Assembly: GCF_023195695.1 (NCBI RefSeq)
Contig: NZ_JALPQG010000001.1
Location: 558,001 to 622,000 of the forward strand
Reading direction: 5' to 3'
Length of the DNA stretch: 64,000 nt
Source of the DNA: Aliiroseovarius sp. S1339
GTDB taxonomy: Bacteria > Pseudomonadota > Alphaproteobacteria > Rhodobacterales > Rhodobacteraceae
Part shown: positions 28,530 through 37,351 of the stretch, piece by piece
Position numbering within the stretch: position 1 is the first letter of the stretch
Layout: the number at the start of each line of letters is the position of its first letter
The notes under the pieces: generated by a model
What the model was told of the DNA's origin: nothing
Seen by the model: only the letters and a program-made list of their open reading frames with translations
Database searches by the model: none
Position numbers and translations under genes: made by a program

Positions 28530-28561
28530 CTGGACGTAAGACAAGATCGCGCTGGACCTAT
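28530..28561 (+). promoter_or_regulatory. TauR-type direct repeats upstream of tpa
   Basis: CTGGACGTAA (28530-28539) and CTGGACCTAT (28552-28561) are direct repeats 22 bp apart. They match the CTGGACYTAA element described for TauR in Rhodobacter. They lie about 105 bp upstream of the tpa start codon, a position suited to activation. Confidence 0.7.
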
Positions 28562-28666
28562 TTTTCGCTGCCAGAAATGCGATCCTATTTTTTGATCAAA
28601 GAATCTTTGTTTCCCTGTATTGCGAACTAGAAACGCCAAAGGAAACACTCAGCGTTGGAGGATACG

Positions 28667-30064
28667 ATGGACGGCGCACTGAAAGAAAACGACATCTCGC
28701 ATGTGGTCGCGGCTGACAAAGCCCATGTCTGGCATCACCTGACACAGCACAAGCCATTTGAAACCGTTGATCCGCGGATCATCGTCGAAGGCAAGGGCCT
28801 GCGCGTTTGGGATCAGAACGGCAAGGAATACATTGATGCCGTGTCCGGCGGCGTTTGGACCGTAAACGTTGGCTATGGCCGCGAAAGCATCGCGGACGTC
28901 GTGCGCGACCAACTGGTCAAGTTGAACTATTTCGCAGGCTCGGCAGGGTCCATTCCGGGGGCAATGTTCTCGGAAAAACTGATCTCGAAAATGCCGGGGA
29001 TGACCCGCGTTTACGTGACGAATTCTGGGTCCGAGGCGAATGAAAAAGCCTTCAAGATGATCCGCCAAATCGCCCACAAACGCTATGGCGGCAAGAAAAC
29101 CAAAATTCTGTATCGTGACCGCGACTATCACGGCTCGACCCTGGCGGCCATGTCGGCAGGTGGGCAGGATGAACGCAACATGCAATACGGCCCGTTTGCG
29201 CCTGATTTCGTGCGCGTGCCTCATTGCATGGAATATCGCAAACACGAACTTGGCATGGACCATCTGTCCGGTGCCGAATTTGGCCGCGCGGCCGCAGACC
29301 AGATCGAGGCCATCATCCTGCGCGAAGGACCCGACACTGTGGGCGCGCTGTGCCTTGAACCGATCACCGCAGGCGGTGGCGTCATTGAAGCACCCGAAGG
29401 CTATTGGGATCGCGTGCAGGAAATCTGCAAGACATACGACATCCTTCTGCATATCGACGAGGTCGTCTGCGGCCTTGGCCGCACCGGCACTTGGTTTGGC
29501 TATCAGCACTACGGCATCCAGCCTGATTTCGTCACCATGGCGAAGGGCGTTGCGTCGGGCTATGCGGCCATTGCGTGCTGTGTGACGACCGAGAAGGTGT
29601 TTGAGATGTTCAAGGACAACCCGGACGATGTATTGGACCACTTCCGCGATATCTCGACCTTTGGGGGCTGCACCGCCGGGCCCGCAGCAGCGCTTGAAAA
29701 CATGCGGATCATCGAAGATGAAGGCTTGCTTGAGAATACCACCAAAATGGGTGAACGGATGCTCGACAATCTCAACGCGCTGATGGAAAAGCATGAAGTG
29801 ATCGGGGACGTGCGCGGCAAGGGCTTGTTCCTTGGCGTGGAGCTTGTAACGGACCGCACCACCAAAGACCCCGTATCGGAAAAAGAGATTGGGGCCGTGG
29901 TCGGCGATTGTGGCGCACAGGGCGTCATCATCGGGGCTAGCAACCGATCCATCCCCGGTCGCAACAACGTGCTTTGCTTCAGCCCTGCCCTAATCGTGAC
30001 GGCCGACGATGTGGATCGCATCACCGTTGCCGTCGATAAGGCGCTGACCAAAGTTTTTGGCTGA
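28667..30064 (+). CDS. tpa: taurine--pyruvate aminotransferase
   Basis: 465-residue class III PLP aminotransferase that converts taurine and pyruvate to sulfoacetaldehyde and alanine, the substrate-supplying step for Xsc. It begins MDGALKENDISHVVAADKAH and resembles Paracoccus/Bilophila Tpa throughout. Cofactor motifs: VTNSGSEANEKAFK, LLHIDEVVCGLGRTG and DFVTMAKGVASGYAA (Schiff-base Lys). GGAGG lies 5 nt before the ATG at 28667; the TTG at 28655 would absorb it. TauR-type repeats lie upstream; the other taurine genes are 1-6 kb downstream. Confidence 0.9.
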   Translation: MDGALKENDISHVVAADKAHVWHHLTQHKPFETVDPRIIVEGKGLRVWDQNGKEYIDAVSGGVWTVNVGYGRESIADVVRDQLVKLNYFAGSAGSIPGAMFSEKLISKMPGMTRVYVTNSGSEANEKAFKMIRQIAHKRYGGKKTKILYRDRDYHGSTLAAMSAGGQDERNMQYGPFAPDFVRVPHCMEYRKHELGMDHLSGAEFGRAAADQIEAIILREGPDTVGALCLEPITAGGGVIEAPEGYWDRVQEICKTYDILLHIDEVVCGLGRTGTWFGYQHYGIQPDFVTMAKGVASGYAAIACCVTTEKVFEMFKDNPDDVLDHFRDISTFGGCTAGPAAALENMRIIEDEGLLENTTKMGERMLDNLNALMEKHEVIGDVRGKGLFLGVELVTDRTTKDPVSEKEIGAVVGDCGAQGVIIGASNRSIPGRNNVLCFSPALIVTADDVDRITVAVDKALTKVFG

Positions 30065-30089
30065 TCATCTCACGGAACAGACCGAAAAG

Positions 30090-30117
30090 GCGGGCCTTTT
30101 CGAAGGCCCGCTTTTTT
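30090..30117 (+). terminator. terminator of tpa
   Basis: GCGGGCCTT (30090-30098) pairs with AAGGCCCGC (30103-30111) around TTCG, followed by TTTTTT. Confidence 0.9.
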
Positions 30118-30166
30118 GTTTTATGTCGGCAAGGCTAAGCACGATTAACTCAAGGAAGGACCCGCC

Positions 30167-30757
30167 ATGTGGCCCGCCCCTGTCACCCTGACCGGAGACC
30201 ACGTCACCCTCGCGCCTCTGTCACAGGACCACGCCCCAGCCCTGCGCGAGGCCAGCGCGGACGGTGATTTGCACAAGCTTTGGTATACGTCCGTTCCCGC
30301 TCCGAAAGATATGGAGGCAGAAATTAATCGCCGGTTAGGGCTGCAAGAGACGGGGTTGATGCTGCCGTTTTGCGTCATGACGCCCGATGGTAAACCGGTT
30401 GGCATGACCACCTATATGAACATTGACGCGGGCAATCGGCGGGTCGAAATCGGCTCTACCTGGTATCGGAAATCGGTCCAACGCGGCCCGTTGAACACCG
30501 AGGCCAAGCGCCTGCTACTGTCCCATGCCTTCGACACACTGGATTGTATCGCAGTCGAGTTTCGCACGCATATCATGAACCAACAAAGCCGCCGTGCGAT
30601 CGAACGACTGGGCGCAAAGCTGGATGGCATCCTGCGCAGCCATATGCTTGGCCCGCATGGTGCGATCCGCGACACTGCCGTCTATTCGATCATCGCATCC
30701 GAGTGGCCAGCTGTGCGCGCGAACTTGACTTGGAAGCTGGACCAACCTCCCAGATAA
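30167..30757 (+). CDS. GNAT-family N-acetyltransferase (RimJ/RimL-like)
   Basis: 196 residues. Begins MWPAPVTLTGDHVTLAPLSQ, the usual opening of RimJ/RimL-type acetyltransferases. The acetyl-CoA region follows VEIGSTWYRKSVQRGPLNTE, and the end has NQQSRRAIERLGAKLDGILR. It would acetylate a protein N-terminus, amino acid or small amine using acetyl-CoA. AAGGAAGGA precedes the ATG. It lies between tpa and tauR but has its own spacing, and no direct link to taurine is visible. Confidence 0.85.
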   Translation: MWPAPVTLTGDHVTLAPLSQDHAPALREASADGDLHKLWYTSVPAPKDMEAEINRRLGLQETGLMLPFCVMTPDGKPVGMTTYMNIDAGNRRVEIGSTWYRKSVQRGPLNTEAKRLLLSHAFDTLDCIAVEFRTHIMNQQSRRAIERLGAKLDGILRSHMLGPHGAIRDTAVYSIIASEWPAVRANLTWKLDQPPR

Positions 30758-30819
30758 CAGCCGCCTCACTCCAATGTGCTGCGCCCCAAATACTCACGGA
30801 CTAGACATTTCGTCATTTT

Positions 30820-30834
30820 GTTCTATATTTGTTC
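30820..30834 (+). promoter_or_regulatory. LexA (SOS) box, GTTC-N7-GTTC
   Basis: GTTC (30820-30823), TATATTT, GTTC (30831-30834) is the alphaproteobacterial LexA operator exactly. It overlaps a probable -10 element TATATT (30824-30829), with TAGACA 16 nt upstream, so LexA binding would block the promoter of the 100-residue gene at 30879. Confidence 0.75.
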
Positions 30835-30878
30835 TCATGCGTTAACCATGGATCAAACCAAGAACAGGAGGATCGAAC

Positions 30879-31181
30879 ATGTACGCTGCCCGCACATTGC
30901 CGCCGACTCCCAAACAGGTCGACTATGCCCGCCACATCGCCGCCCGTCTGGGCGCAAGCATTCCGGCAGACAAGATCAGCGACCGCGCTGCCCTATCAGG
31001 CTGGATCGGCGAACATCAGACCCGATTGAAAACCGGCACAACCCGAACAGGTGACAGCCGAGCCACATCGCGCCAAGTTGCTTTTGCCGAACGCATTGCG
31101 CGTGCGAAACGCCGCGCGATCCCGGATGAATGTTTTCGTGATGCTGGCCTGATGTCGGCGTGGATTTCATCCAACCGTTGA
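30879..31181 (+). CDS. small SOS-type protein made of two tandem ~37-residue repeats
   Basis: 100 residues, cytoplasmic. Two copies of one module: residues 10-47 (TPKQVDYARHIAARLG, then IPADKISDRAALSGWI) and 63-99 (TSRQVAFAERIARAKR, then IPDECFRDAGLMSAWI). The pattern (T/S)xxQxxxAxxIA...IP....R....(L/M)SxWI resembles short repeats I recall at the C-termini of type IA topoisomerases and other DNA-handling proteins. AGGAGG lies 5 nt before the ATG and a LexA box covers its promoter, so a role in DNA repair or damage response is a reasonable inference. No enzymatic motif. Confidence 0.7.
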   Translation: MYAARTLPPTPKQVDYARHIAARLGASIPADKISDRAALSGWIGEHQTRLKTGTTRTGDSRATSRQVAFAERIARAKRRAIPDECFRDAGLMSAWISSNR

Positions 31182-31192
31182 GATGTGAATTG

Positions 31193-31223
31193 TAAGTCCA
31201 GATTGCGTCACGTCTAAGTCCAC
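31193..31223 (+). promoter_or_regulatory. TauR-type direct repeats upstream of tauR
   Basis: TAAGTCCAG (31193-31201) and TAAGTCCAC (31215-31223) are the reverse complement of CTGGACTTA, again 22 bp apart. They end 15 bp before the tauR start codon, a position suited to autorepression. Confidence 0.7.
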
Positions 31224-31238
31224 GTTAGGGTCGTTCGC

Positions 31239-32717
31239 ATGGCAGCACCCGTTGAAACTTTTTTTCTGGATCAAGACGCCCAAGGCACGCTTCAGGCGCA
31301 AATCCAACAGATGATCGCCGAGGCGATTTTGTCCGGTCGCCTGCCGCGTGGTGAAAAGCTGCCCTCAACCCGGCGTCTGTCGGCACATCTGGGCGTCAGC
31401 CGGATCACCGTGACACTGGCCTATACCGAGCTTCAGGCCAATGACTATCTGACCTCGAAGGGGCGCAGCGGGTTTTATGTGTCTGAAAATGCACCGGAAC
31501 CGCCTTCCTTCAAGCTGCGCGAACGGGGCGAGGATACGGTGGATTGGCAACGCGCCATAGGCACCAACTTCACCGGAGGATGCACCCCGACGAAGCCTTT
31601 GGAATGGCGACGGATGAAGTATCCGTTCATCTATGGCCAAGCCGATCCGACATTGTTTGATCACAATGCATGGCGACTGTGTGCTTTGCGCGCATTGGGT
31701 CAGAAAGATCACCCGGCCATGATGCGCGACTACTATGATCAGGACGACCCGCAGCTGACCGAATTCATTGCCCGTCACATCCTGCCGCGTCGTGGTATTC
31801 TGGCCCGACCCGAGGAAATTCTGATCACCCTAGGCGCTCAAAATGCCTTGTGGCTGTCGGCACAGGTGTTGCTGACCCAACGGCGCACAGCGGCCATTGA
31901 AGACCCGTGTTATTACTCGCTTCGCGATATTCTGACGCAAAGCCGATGCCATTTGGTGAAAATCCCGGTGGATCGCGACGGACTTCCGCCAGACGCTTTG
32001 CCCGACGGCACGGACGTCATTTACACCACTCCAAGCCACCAAAGCCCCACAACAGCCACCATGCCAATTGATCGGCGCAAGGCGCTGCTAAATCGCGCAC
32101 GTGAATTGGATGCTGTGGTGGTCGAAGATGATTATGATTTCGAAATGTCCTTCCTAAAACCACCCATGCCCGCGTTGAAATCGCTGGATCGCGAGGGGCG
32201 CGTCATCTATGTCGGAAGCTTCTCGAAATCGTTATTTCCGGGGCTGCGGCTTGGCTTTCTTGTCGGATCAGAACCCTTCATCCGCGAGGCACGTGCGCTG
32301 CGGTCCGCGGTGTTGCGCCATCCGCCCGGTTTGATCCAACGCACCGTCGCCTATTTCCTGTCGCTTGGCCATTACGACGCCCTTATTCGTCGCATCGGAT
32401 CAGCCTATCACGAACGGCGCGACGTGATGAACCAAGCGATCGAGGATGCAGGGCTGACCATCGCAGGGCGCGGCGTTTTTGGCGGCTCGGCATTTTGGAT
32501 GCGTGCGCCGGAAGGGGTCGACACGCGCGGGCTGGCGGCGGCTTTGCAGGCCAAAGATGTCGTGATCGAACCCGGCGCGCCTTTCTTTGGGGACGACGCG
32601 CCGCCGACAAACTTCTATCGTCTCGCATACAGCTCGATCCCTGCGTCGCGTATACCCAAAGGCATCTCTCTGATTGCCGAGGCGATCGCCGCCACCCCCC
32701 ACACTGGCGTCAAATAG
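31239..32717 (+). CDS. tauR: TauR, MocR-type regulator of taurine catabolism
   Basis: 492 residues. N-terminal GntR winged helix (about 15-85; ILSGRLPRGEKLPSTRRLSA, LGVSRITVTLAYTELQAN) joined to an aminotransferase-fold effector domain with the PLP Lys in YVGSFSKSLFPGLRLGF. MocR proteins use PLP to sense amino compounds; TauR activates taurine genes in Rhodobacter. Two TauR-type repeats sit directly upstream and two more before tpa. It is followed 117 bp later by xsc on the same strand. Assignment rests on sequence and context together. Confidence 0.88.
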   Translation: MAAPVETFFLDQDAQGTLQAQIQQMIAEAILSGRLPRGEKLPSTRRLSAHLGVSRITVTLAYTELQANDYLTSKGRSGFYVSENAPEPPSFKLRERGEDTVDWQRAIGTNFTGGCTPTKPLEWRRMKYPFIYGQADPTLFDHNAWRLCALRALGQKDHPAMMRDYYDQDDPQLTEFIARHILPRRGILARPEEILITLGAQNALWLSAQVLLTQRRTAAIEDPCYYSLRDILTQSRCHLVKIPVDRDGLPPDALPDGTDVIYTTPSHQSPTTATMPIDRRKALLNRARELDAVVVEDDYDFEMSFLKPPMPALKSLDREGRVIYVGSFSKSLFPGLRLGFLVGSEPFIREARALRSAVLRHPPGLIQRTVAYFLSLGHYDALIRRIGSAYHERRDVMNQAIEDAGLTIAGRGVFGGSAFWMRAPEGVDTRGLAAALQAKDVVIEPGAPFFGDDAPPTNFYRLAYSSIPASRIPKGISLIAEAIAATPHTGVK

Positions 32718-32834
32718 CCCGCGCAACTGGCCCTATAGAACACCCCCTCTGCTGCCTAAGAATATTGGCAACAAACTACTCGTCCGCGCAACGCGATGCC
32801 CGCGACGCTTGTTATTTCTAAGGGAGCGAACCAG

Positions 32835-34607
32835 ATGAAGATGACCACGGAAGAAGCTTTTGTAAAAACGCTTCAATTGCACGGGATTGAACACGCTTTT
32901 GGCATTATCGGTTCGGCCTTTATGCCCATTTCCGACAATTTCCCCGCCGCTGGGATAACCTTTTGGGACTGCGCGCACGAAGGGTCGGGCGGTATGATGG
33001 CCGACGGATACACCCGCGCCACCGGCAAGATGAGCATGATGATCGCCCAGAACGGCCCCGGTATCGCGAATTTCGTGACCGCCGTCAAAACCGCTTACTG
33101 GAACCACACACCATTGCTGCTGGTGACCCCACAGGCCGCAAACAAGACCATCGGTCAGGGTGGATTTCAGGAAATCGAACAGATGAACATGTTCGCCGAT
33201 TGCGTCGCCTATCAGGAAGAAGTGCGTGATGCGTCGCGCGTGGCCGAGGTTCTGAACCGGGTCATCATCAATGCCAAACGCGCCAGCGCACCTGCGCAGA
33301 TTAACATGCCGCGTGACTTCTGGACGCAGGTGATCGACATCGACCTTCCAGCCATCGTCGAGTTTGAACGCCCCTCCGGTGGTGAAGAGGCGTTAAACGA
33401 GGCCGCCGATCTTCTGTCCAAAGCCAAGTTTCCGGTCATTCTGAACGGCGCTGGCGTCGTCCTGGGTGGTGCCATCGCAGAGTCGATGGAGCTGGCCGAA
33501 CGCCTCGATGCGCCCGTCTGTGTGGGCTATCAGCACAACGACGCCTTCCCAGGCAGCCATCCTTTGTTTGCGGGGCCACTGGGCTATAACGGCAACAAGG
33601 CGGGGATGGAGTTGATCCAGAAAGCCGATGTTGTGTTGGCGCTTGGAACACGGCTGAACCCGTTTTCCACCCTGCCCGGCTATGGGCTGGATTACTGGCC
33701 CAAGGACGCCAAGATCATTCAGGTCGACATCAACCCGGACCGCATCGGCCTGACCAAGAAAATCAGTGTCGGTATCGTAGGCGACGCCAAGAAAGTCGCG
33801 ACATCGCTGCTACATAACTTGTCTGCCGCTGCTGGCGACGCAGACCGGGAAGCGCGCAAAGCAACCATCGCACAGACCAAATCGGCGTGGGCGCAGCAGC
33901 TGTCGTCGATGGACCATGAGGATGACGATCCCGGCACGACATGGAACCAACGCGCTCGTGGTGCCAAGCCTGATTGGATGAGCCCCCGCATGGCGTGGCG
34001 CGCCGTTCAGGCCGCTTTGCCCAAAGAGGCAATCATTTCGTCGGATATCGGCAACAACTGCGCCATCGGCAACGCTTATCCGACCTTTGAAGCGGGCCGC
34101 AAATATCTGGCACCGGGCCTGTTTGGTCCTTGTGGATATGGCTTGCCCGCCGTGGTTGGCGCAAAGATCGGCTGCCCCGACACGCCCGTGGTCGGCTTTT
34201 CAGGCGACGGGGCCTTCGGCATCGCGGTGACCGAGCTAACCGCCATCGGCCGCGAAGAATGGCCCGCTGTCACGCAAATCGTCTTCCGCAACTATCAATG
34301 GGGCGCTGAGAAGCGCAATTCGACCTTGTGGTATGATGACAACTTCGTTGGCACCGAACTGGACAATCAGGTCAGCTATGCCGGGATCGCCAATGCGTGC
34401 GGCCTGCAAGGTGTTGTGGCGCGCACGATGGACGAACTGACCGCCGCGCTGGATCAGGCCATCAAGGACCAGAAAGCCGGCAAGACCACGATTATCGAGG
34501 CGATGATCAATCAGGAACTTGGCGAACCGTTCCGGCGCGATGCGATGAAAAAGCCCGTGGTTGTCGCTGGAATCAGCAAAGACGACATGCGGCCCCAAAA
34601 AGCTTGA
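32835..34607 (+). CDS. xsc: sulfoacetaldehyde acetyltransferase
   Basis: 590-residue thiamine-diphosphate enzyme that converts sulfoacetaldehyde and phosphate to acetyl phosphate and sulfite, releasing sulfonate sulfur. N-terminus MKMTTEEAFVKTLQLHGIEH; the ThDP-activating Glu region is CAHEGSGGMMADGYTRATGK, and the cofactor motif GDG appears in VVGFSGDGAFGIAVTEL. IGSAFMPISDNFPAAGITFW is Xsc-specific. AGGGAG lies 8 nt before the ATG at 32835; an upstream in-frame start at 32796 lacks one. pta follows to convert the product to acetyl-CoA. Confidence 0.94.
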   Translation: MKMTTEEAFVKTLQLHGIEHAFGIIGSAFMPISDNFPAAGITFWDCAHEGSGGMMADGYTRATGKMSMMIAQNGPGIANFVTAVKTAYWNHTPLLLVTPQAANKTIGQGGFQEIEQMNMFADCVAYQEEVRDASRVAEVLNRVIINAKRASAPAQINMPRDFWTQVIDIDLPAIVEFERPSGGEEALNEAADLLSKAKFPVILNGAGVVLGGAIAESMELAERLDAPVCVGYQHNDAFPGSHPLFAGPLGYNGNKAGMELIQKADVVLALGTRLNPFSTLPGYGLDYWPKDAKIIQVDINPDRIGLTKKISVGIVGDAKKVATSLLHNLSAAAGDADREARKATIAQTKSAWAQQLSSMDHEDDDPGTTWNQRARGAKPDWMSPRMAWRAVQAALPKEAIISSDIGNNCAIGNAYPTFEAGRKYLAPGLFGPCGYGLPAVVGAKIGCPDTPVVGFSGDGAFGIAVTELTAIGREEWPAVTQIVFRNYQWGAEKRNSTLWYDDNFVGTELDNQVSYAGIANACGLQGVVARTMDELTAALDQAIKDQKAGKTTIIEAMINQELGEPFRRDAMKKPVVVAGISKDDMRPQKA

Positions 34608-34615
34608 GATTCTGG

Positions 34616-34640
34616 GTCGGGCGTCACCTCGGCGCCCGAC
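34616..34640 (+). other. intercistronic hairpin between xsc and pta
   Basis: GTCGGGCG (34616-34623) pairs with CGCCCGAC (34633-34640), with no T run. It probably stabilises or partly attenuates the xsc-pta message rather than terminating it. Confidence 0.5.
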
Positions 34641-34664
34641 AAACATAATGGAGGCGAGACCCCG

Positions 34665-35669
34665 ATGAAGCCGCTGGAAACACTCTTGCGCAATGCCGCG
34701 CGGTCTCATCACAAAATCATACTTTCAGAAGGCAGTGAGCCGCGGGTTGTTCAAGCCGCCTATGACGCCACCACGCAGGGGATCGCGCAGGTGGGGCTGG
34801 TTGGCGACCACGATGAAATCTCCGCCGCATTCAAAGCGCTCGGACTGGACATGATCGACGGGATCGAAGTTCACAACCCCAAGACATCACCGCATTTAGA
34901 CGCGTTGGCGACGCTCTATTATAACCTGCGCAAACACAAGGGCATCACGCGCAAGGACGCCGCAAACGCCGCGTTGAACCCACATGTTTTTGCGGCCCTG
35001 ATGGTGAAGGCAGGCCATGCCGATGGCACCGTCGGCGGGGCGGTTACCACCACCGCCGAGATCGTGCGCACCGCCATCCAGGTCATCGGCCCCAAACCCG
35101 ACAGCAAGCTGGTATCGAGCTTTTTCCTGATGCTGTTTTGCGAAGTCCATCACGCCCGCAAAGGCGCTATGATCTTTGCCGATAGCGGCTTGGTTGTGGA
35201 CCCAACCGCAGAGGAAATGGCCCAGATCGCTTTATCCTCTGCTGCGTCTTTTCAAACGCTTACCGGCGATGTGCCGCGCGCGGCGATGCTGTCTTTTTCG
35301 ACCAGAGGCAGTGCGGAACACGACGCTGTGTCGAAGGTCGTCACTGCGACGCAAATCGCAAGGGGCCGCGCGCCCGACATGCTGATTGACGGAGAGCTGC
35401 AGTTTGATGCCGCCTTCGTCCCGGATGTGGCAGCCCAGAAAGCCGAAGGCAGTCCCCTTGAAGGCAGCGCCAACGTCTTCATCTTCCCAAATCTTGAAAG
35501 TGGCAACATCGCCTATAAGATCGCGCAGCGCATTGGCGGTGCCACCGCTATTGGACCGGTGCTTCAGGGCCTGTCCAAACCAGCCAATGACCTGTCGCGG
35601 GGCTGCACGGCCGAAGATATCTTGCACATGATCGCGGTTACGGCTGCGCAAGCCAGCGCAGCCGATTAA
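34665..35669 (+). CDS. pta: phosphate acetyltransferase
   Basis: 334 residues; interconverts acetyl phosphate and acetyl-CoA. ILSEGSEPRVVQAAYDATTQ and the C-terminal block GSANVFIFPNLESGNIAYKI, LQGLSKPANDLSRGCTAED are PTA_PTB signatures; GHADGTVGGAVTTTAEIVRT is the phosphate/CoA loop. It is the short, single-domain form without the DRTGG regulatory region. It lies 57 bp downstream of xsc and takes up its acetyl phosphate. Its stop codon is interleaved with that of the convergent paralogue (shared TTAA). Confidence 0.93.
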   Translation: MKPLETLLRNAARSHHKIILSEGSEPRVVQAAYDATTQGIAQVGLVGDHDEISAAFKALGLDMIDGIEVHNPKTSPHLDALATLYYNLRKHKGITRKDAANAALNPHVFAALMVKAGHADGTVGGAVTTTAEIVRTAIQVIGPKPDSKLVSSFFLMLFCEVHHARKGAMIFADSGLVVDPTAEEMAQIALSSAASFQTLTGDVPRAAMLSFSTRGSAEHDAVSKVVTATQIARGRAPDMLIDGELQFDAAFVPDVAAQKAEGSPLEGSANVFIFPNLESGNIAYKIAQRIGGATAIGPVLQGLSKPANDLSRGCTAEDILHMIAVTAAQASAAD

Positions 35670-36538
35670 CTGGATTGACCGTTCTGGTCGCCTGCAATTG
35701 CAAGCACGGTGCTGGCCACGATGTCATCAACCGTCGCTGCGCGCGACAGGTCGCAGACCGGGCGTTTGAAACCTTGCAGGATCGGCCCATATGCACGAGC
35801 GCCCGCCAGTTCGACCATCAGCTTATAGGCGATGTTTCCGGCGTCCAGATTGGGAAAGACCAGAACATTTGCGTCCCTTTGCCCGCCGCAGCCTTTCTGC
35901 GCAGCGACAAGGCTGTTTAACGCGGCATCGCCCTGCAAAGGACCAGCAAAACCTGACAAACCGGCGGCTTCCATAACCTTGTCGACTGATGCCCCCGCGC
36001 CTGAATGGCCTGTCGAATAAGACAATAAGGCGACCTTTGCATCGCTTAGAAGGTTTCGGGCAGATGTATAGGATGCGCGTGCGATGTCAGCCAGTTGCGC
36101 CGCGTCCGGGTCCACGTTCACGGCACAATCGGCAAAGACCATTTCGCGCCCGTCCGGCAAAACCATCAAGAAGAAACTGGACGGTGTTGCGATGCCATCC
36201 TCCAGCCCGATGACGATGGACGCGGCCTCGATCACTCGGCGCGATGGGGCGACAGCACCTGCGATCATGATGTCGGCCTCGCCTGTGGCCAACATTGCAG
36301 CGGCGCGCATCAAGGGGCGTTGCAGCAGCCGTTTTGCGATGTTTTCGCGCATCGGACGCGCATCCACCAATGCTGCGATGTGTTGCGCGCCCAGTTCAGC
36401 CAATGGCACCGGTTCAGCCAGCCCCTCACGCGCCAATCTATCAGCTGCGGCTGCGATACGTGGGTCGTCCATCTCGGGCAAGATCACACGGCTTTTGCTG
36501 GCACGAGCGATCTTGATTGCGCGGTCGAGGGCGGACAT
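35666..36538 (-). CDS. second phosphate acyltransferase (Pta paralogue)
   Basis: 290 residues of the same PTA_PTB family: VILPEMDDPRIAAAADRLAR, LATGEADIMIAGAVAPSRRV, and DANVLVFPNLDAGNIAYKLM, LQGFKRPVCDLSRAATVDDI. AAGGAG lies 7 nt before the ATG at 36538. It is clearly divergent from the convergent pta copy and shorter by 44 residues, so not a recent duplicate; it could act on another acyl phosphate. It starts 21 bp after znuB ends on the same strand, so it appears to be the last gene of the zur-znuCB transcript. Confidence 0.85.
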   Translation of the reverse strand: MSALDRAIKIARASKSRVILPEMDDPRIAAAADRLAREGLAEPVPLAELGAQHIAALVDARPMRENIAKRLLQRPLMRAAAMLATGEADIMIAGAVAPSRRVIEAASIVIGLEDGIATPSSFFLMVLPDGREMVFADCAVNVDPDAAQLADIARASYTSARNLLSDAKVALLSYSTGHSGAGASVDKVMEAAGLSGFAGPLQGDAALNSLVAAQKGCGGQRDANVLVFPNLDAGNIAYKLMVELAGARAYGPILQGFKRPVCDLSRAATVDDIVASTVLAIAGDQNGQSS

Positions 36539-36559
36539 GGAAGCTCCTTGCGGCATGGG

Positions 36560-37351
36560 TTAATTGCGACGTATCGCGCTATAGATCGTGAGCGCCAGAT
36601 AGATCAACGCAGCGGCGACAATCATCGAAGGCCCCGCCGGGGTGTCATACCACAGTGACCCCCAAAGCCCCCCAAGGGTGGCAATCCAGCCAATAACGAT
36701 AGCGGTCAGCGCCATCACAACGGGGCTCATCGCGACTTGGCGCGCGGCGGCGGCGGGAATAATCAGCATCGCCGAGATTAACAACGCCCCAACCACCTTC
36801 AATGACACCGCAACGACAACGGCCAGAGACAGGGTCAACACCAACCCCTCGCGCGTCGGGTTGATACCTGATGCCGCCGCCAGATCAGGGCTGAGCGTGG
36901 ATAGCAGCAGTCTGGACCAGCGCCACACGATCAGCGCCGCAATCGCCACGCCACCGCCCCAGACCAACACCAGATCTGACCGCGTCACGGCCAGAATGTC
37001 GCCAAATAGAAAGGCCGACAGGTCCACCCGCACGCCGGGCGCGAATGATATCGCCACAAGCCCGGCTGACAAGGCGGAATAGGACAGAACACCCAACCCG
37101 GTGTCCGGTGACTGCCCTCGACTGGACATCCAGCTGACAGCCAGCGCCATGGCGAACGCGATGACCAATGTCCCCAACCAGATCGGCAGCGACATGAGCA
37201 GCGCCAGCGCGACGCCCAAAATGGCGGCATGCGCTGTGGCGTCGCCGAAATAAGCCATCCGCCGCCACACCACGAACGACCCAAGCGGCCCCGTGGCGAT
37301 GGACAGCCCAATCCCGGCCAGCGCGGCGCGCACCAGAAAATCATCCAGCAT
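36560..37351 (-). CDS. znuB: zinc ABC transporter permease ZnuB
   Basis: 263-residue ABC-3 family permease with 7-8 hydrophobic helices. Motifs: LSIATGPLGSFVVWRRMAYF, GDATAHAAILGVALALLMS, VSLKVVGALLISAMLIIPAA, ARQVAMSP. It carries zinc across the inner membrane with ZnuC and ZnuA. Its start overlaps the znuC end by 11 bp. Confidence 0.93.
   Translation of the reverse strand: MLDDFLVRAALAGIGLSIATGPLGSFVVWRRMAYFGDATAHAAILGVALALLMSLPIWLGTLVIAFAMALAVSWMSSRGQSPDTGLGVLSYSALSAGLVAISFAPGVRVDLSAFLFGDILAVTRSDLVLVWGGGVAIAALIVWRWSRLLLSTLSPDLAAASGINPTREGLVLTLSLAVVVAVSLKVVGALLISAMLIIPAAAARQVAMSPVVMALTAIVIGWIATLGGLWGSLWYDTPAGPSMIVAAALIYLALTIYSAIRRN

Noticed and set aside
28588-28606. TTTTTGATCAAAGAATC as an FNR/FnrL site before tpa
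   Set aside because: The half-sites TTGAT and ATCAA overlap with no 4-bp spacer, so it does not fit the consensus.
28649-29794. 381-codon minus-strand frame opposite tpa
   Set aside because: Tpa motifs are unambiguous on the plus strand; the antisense frame has no recognisable domain.
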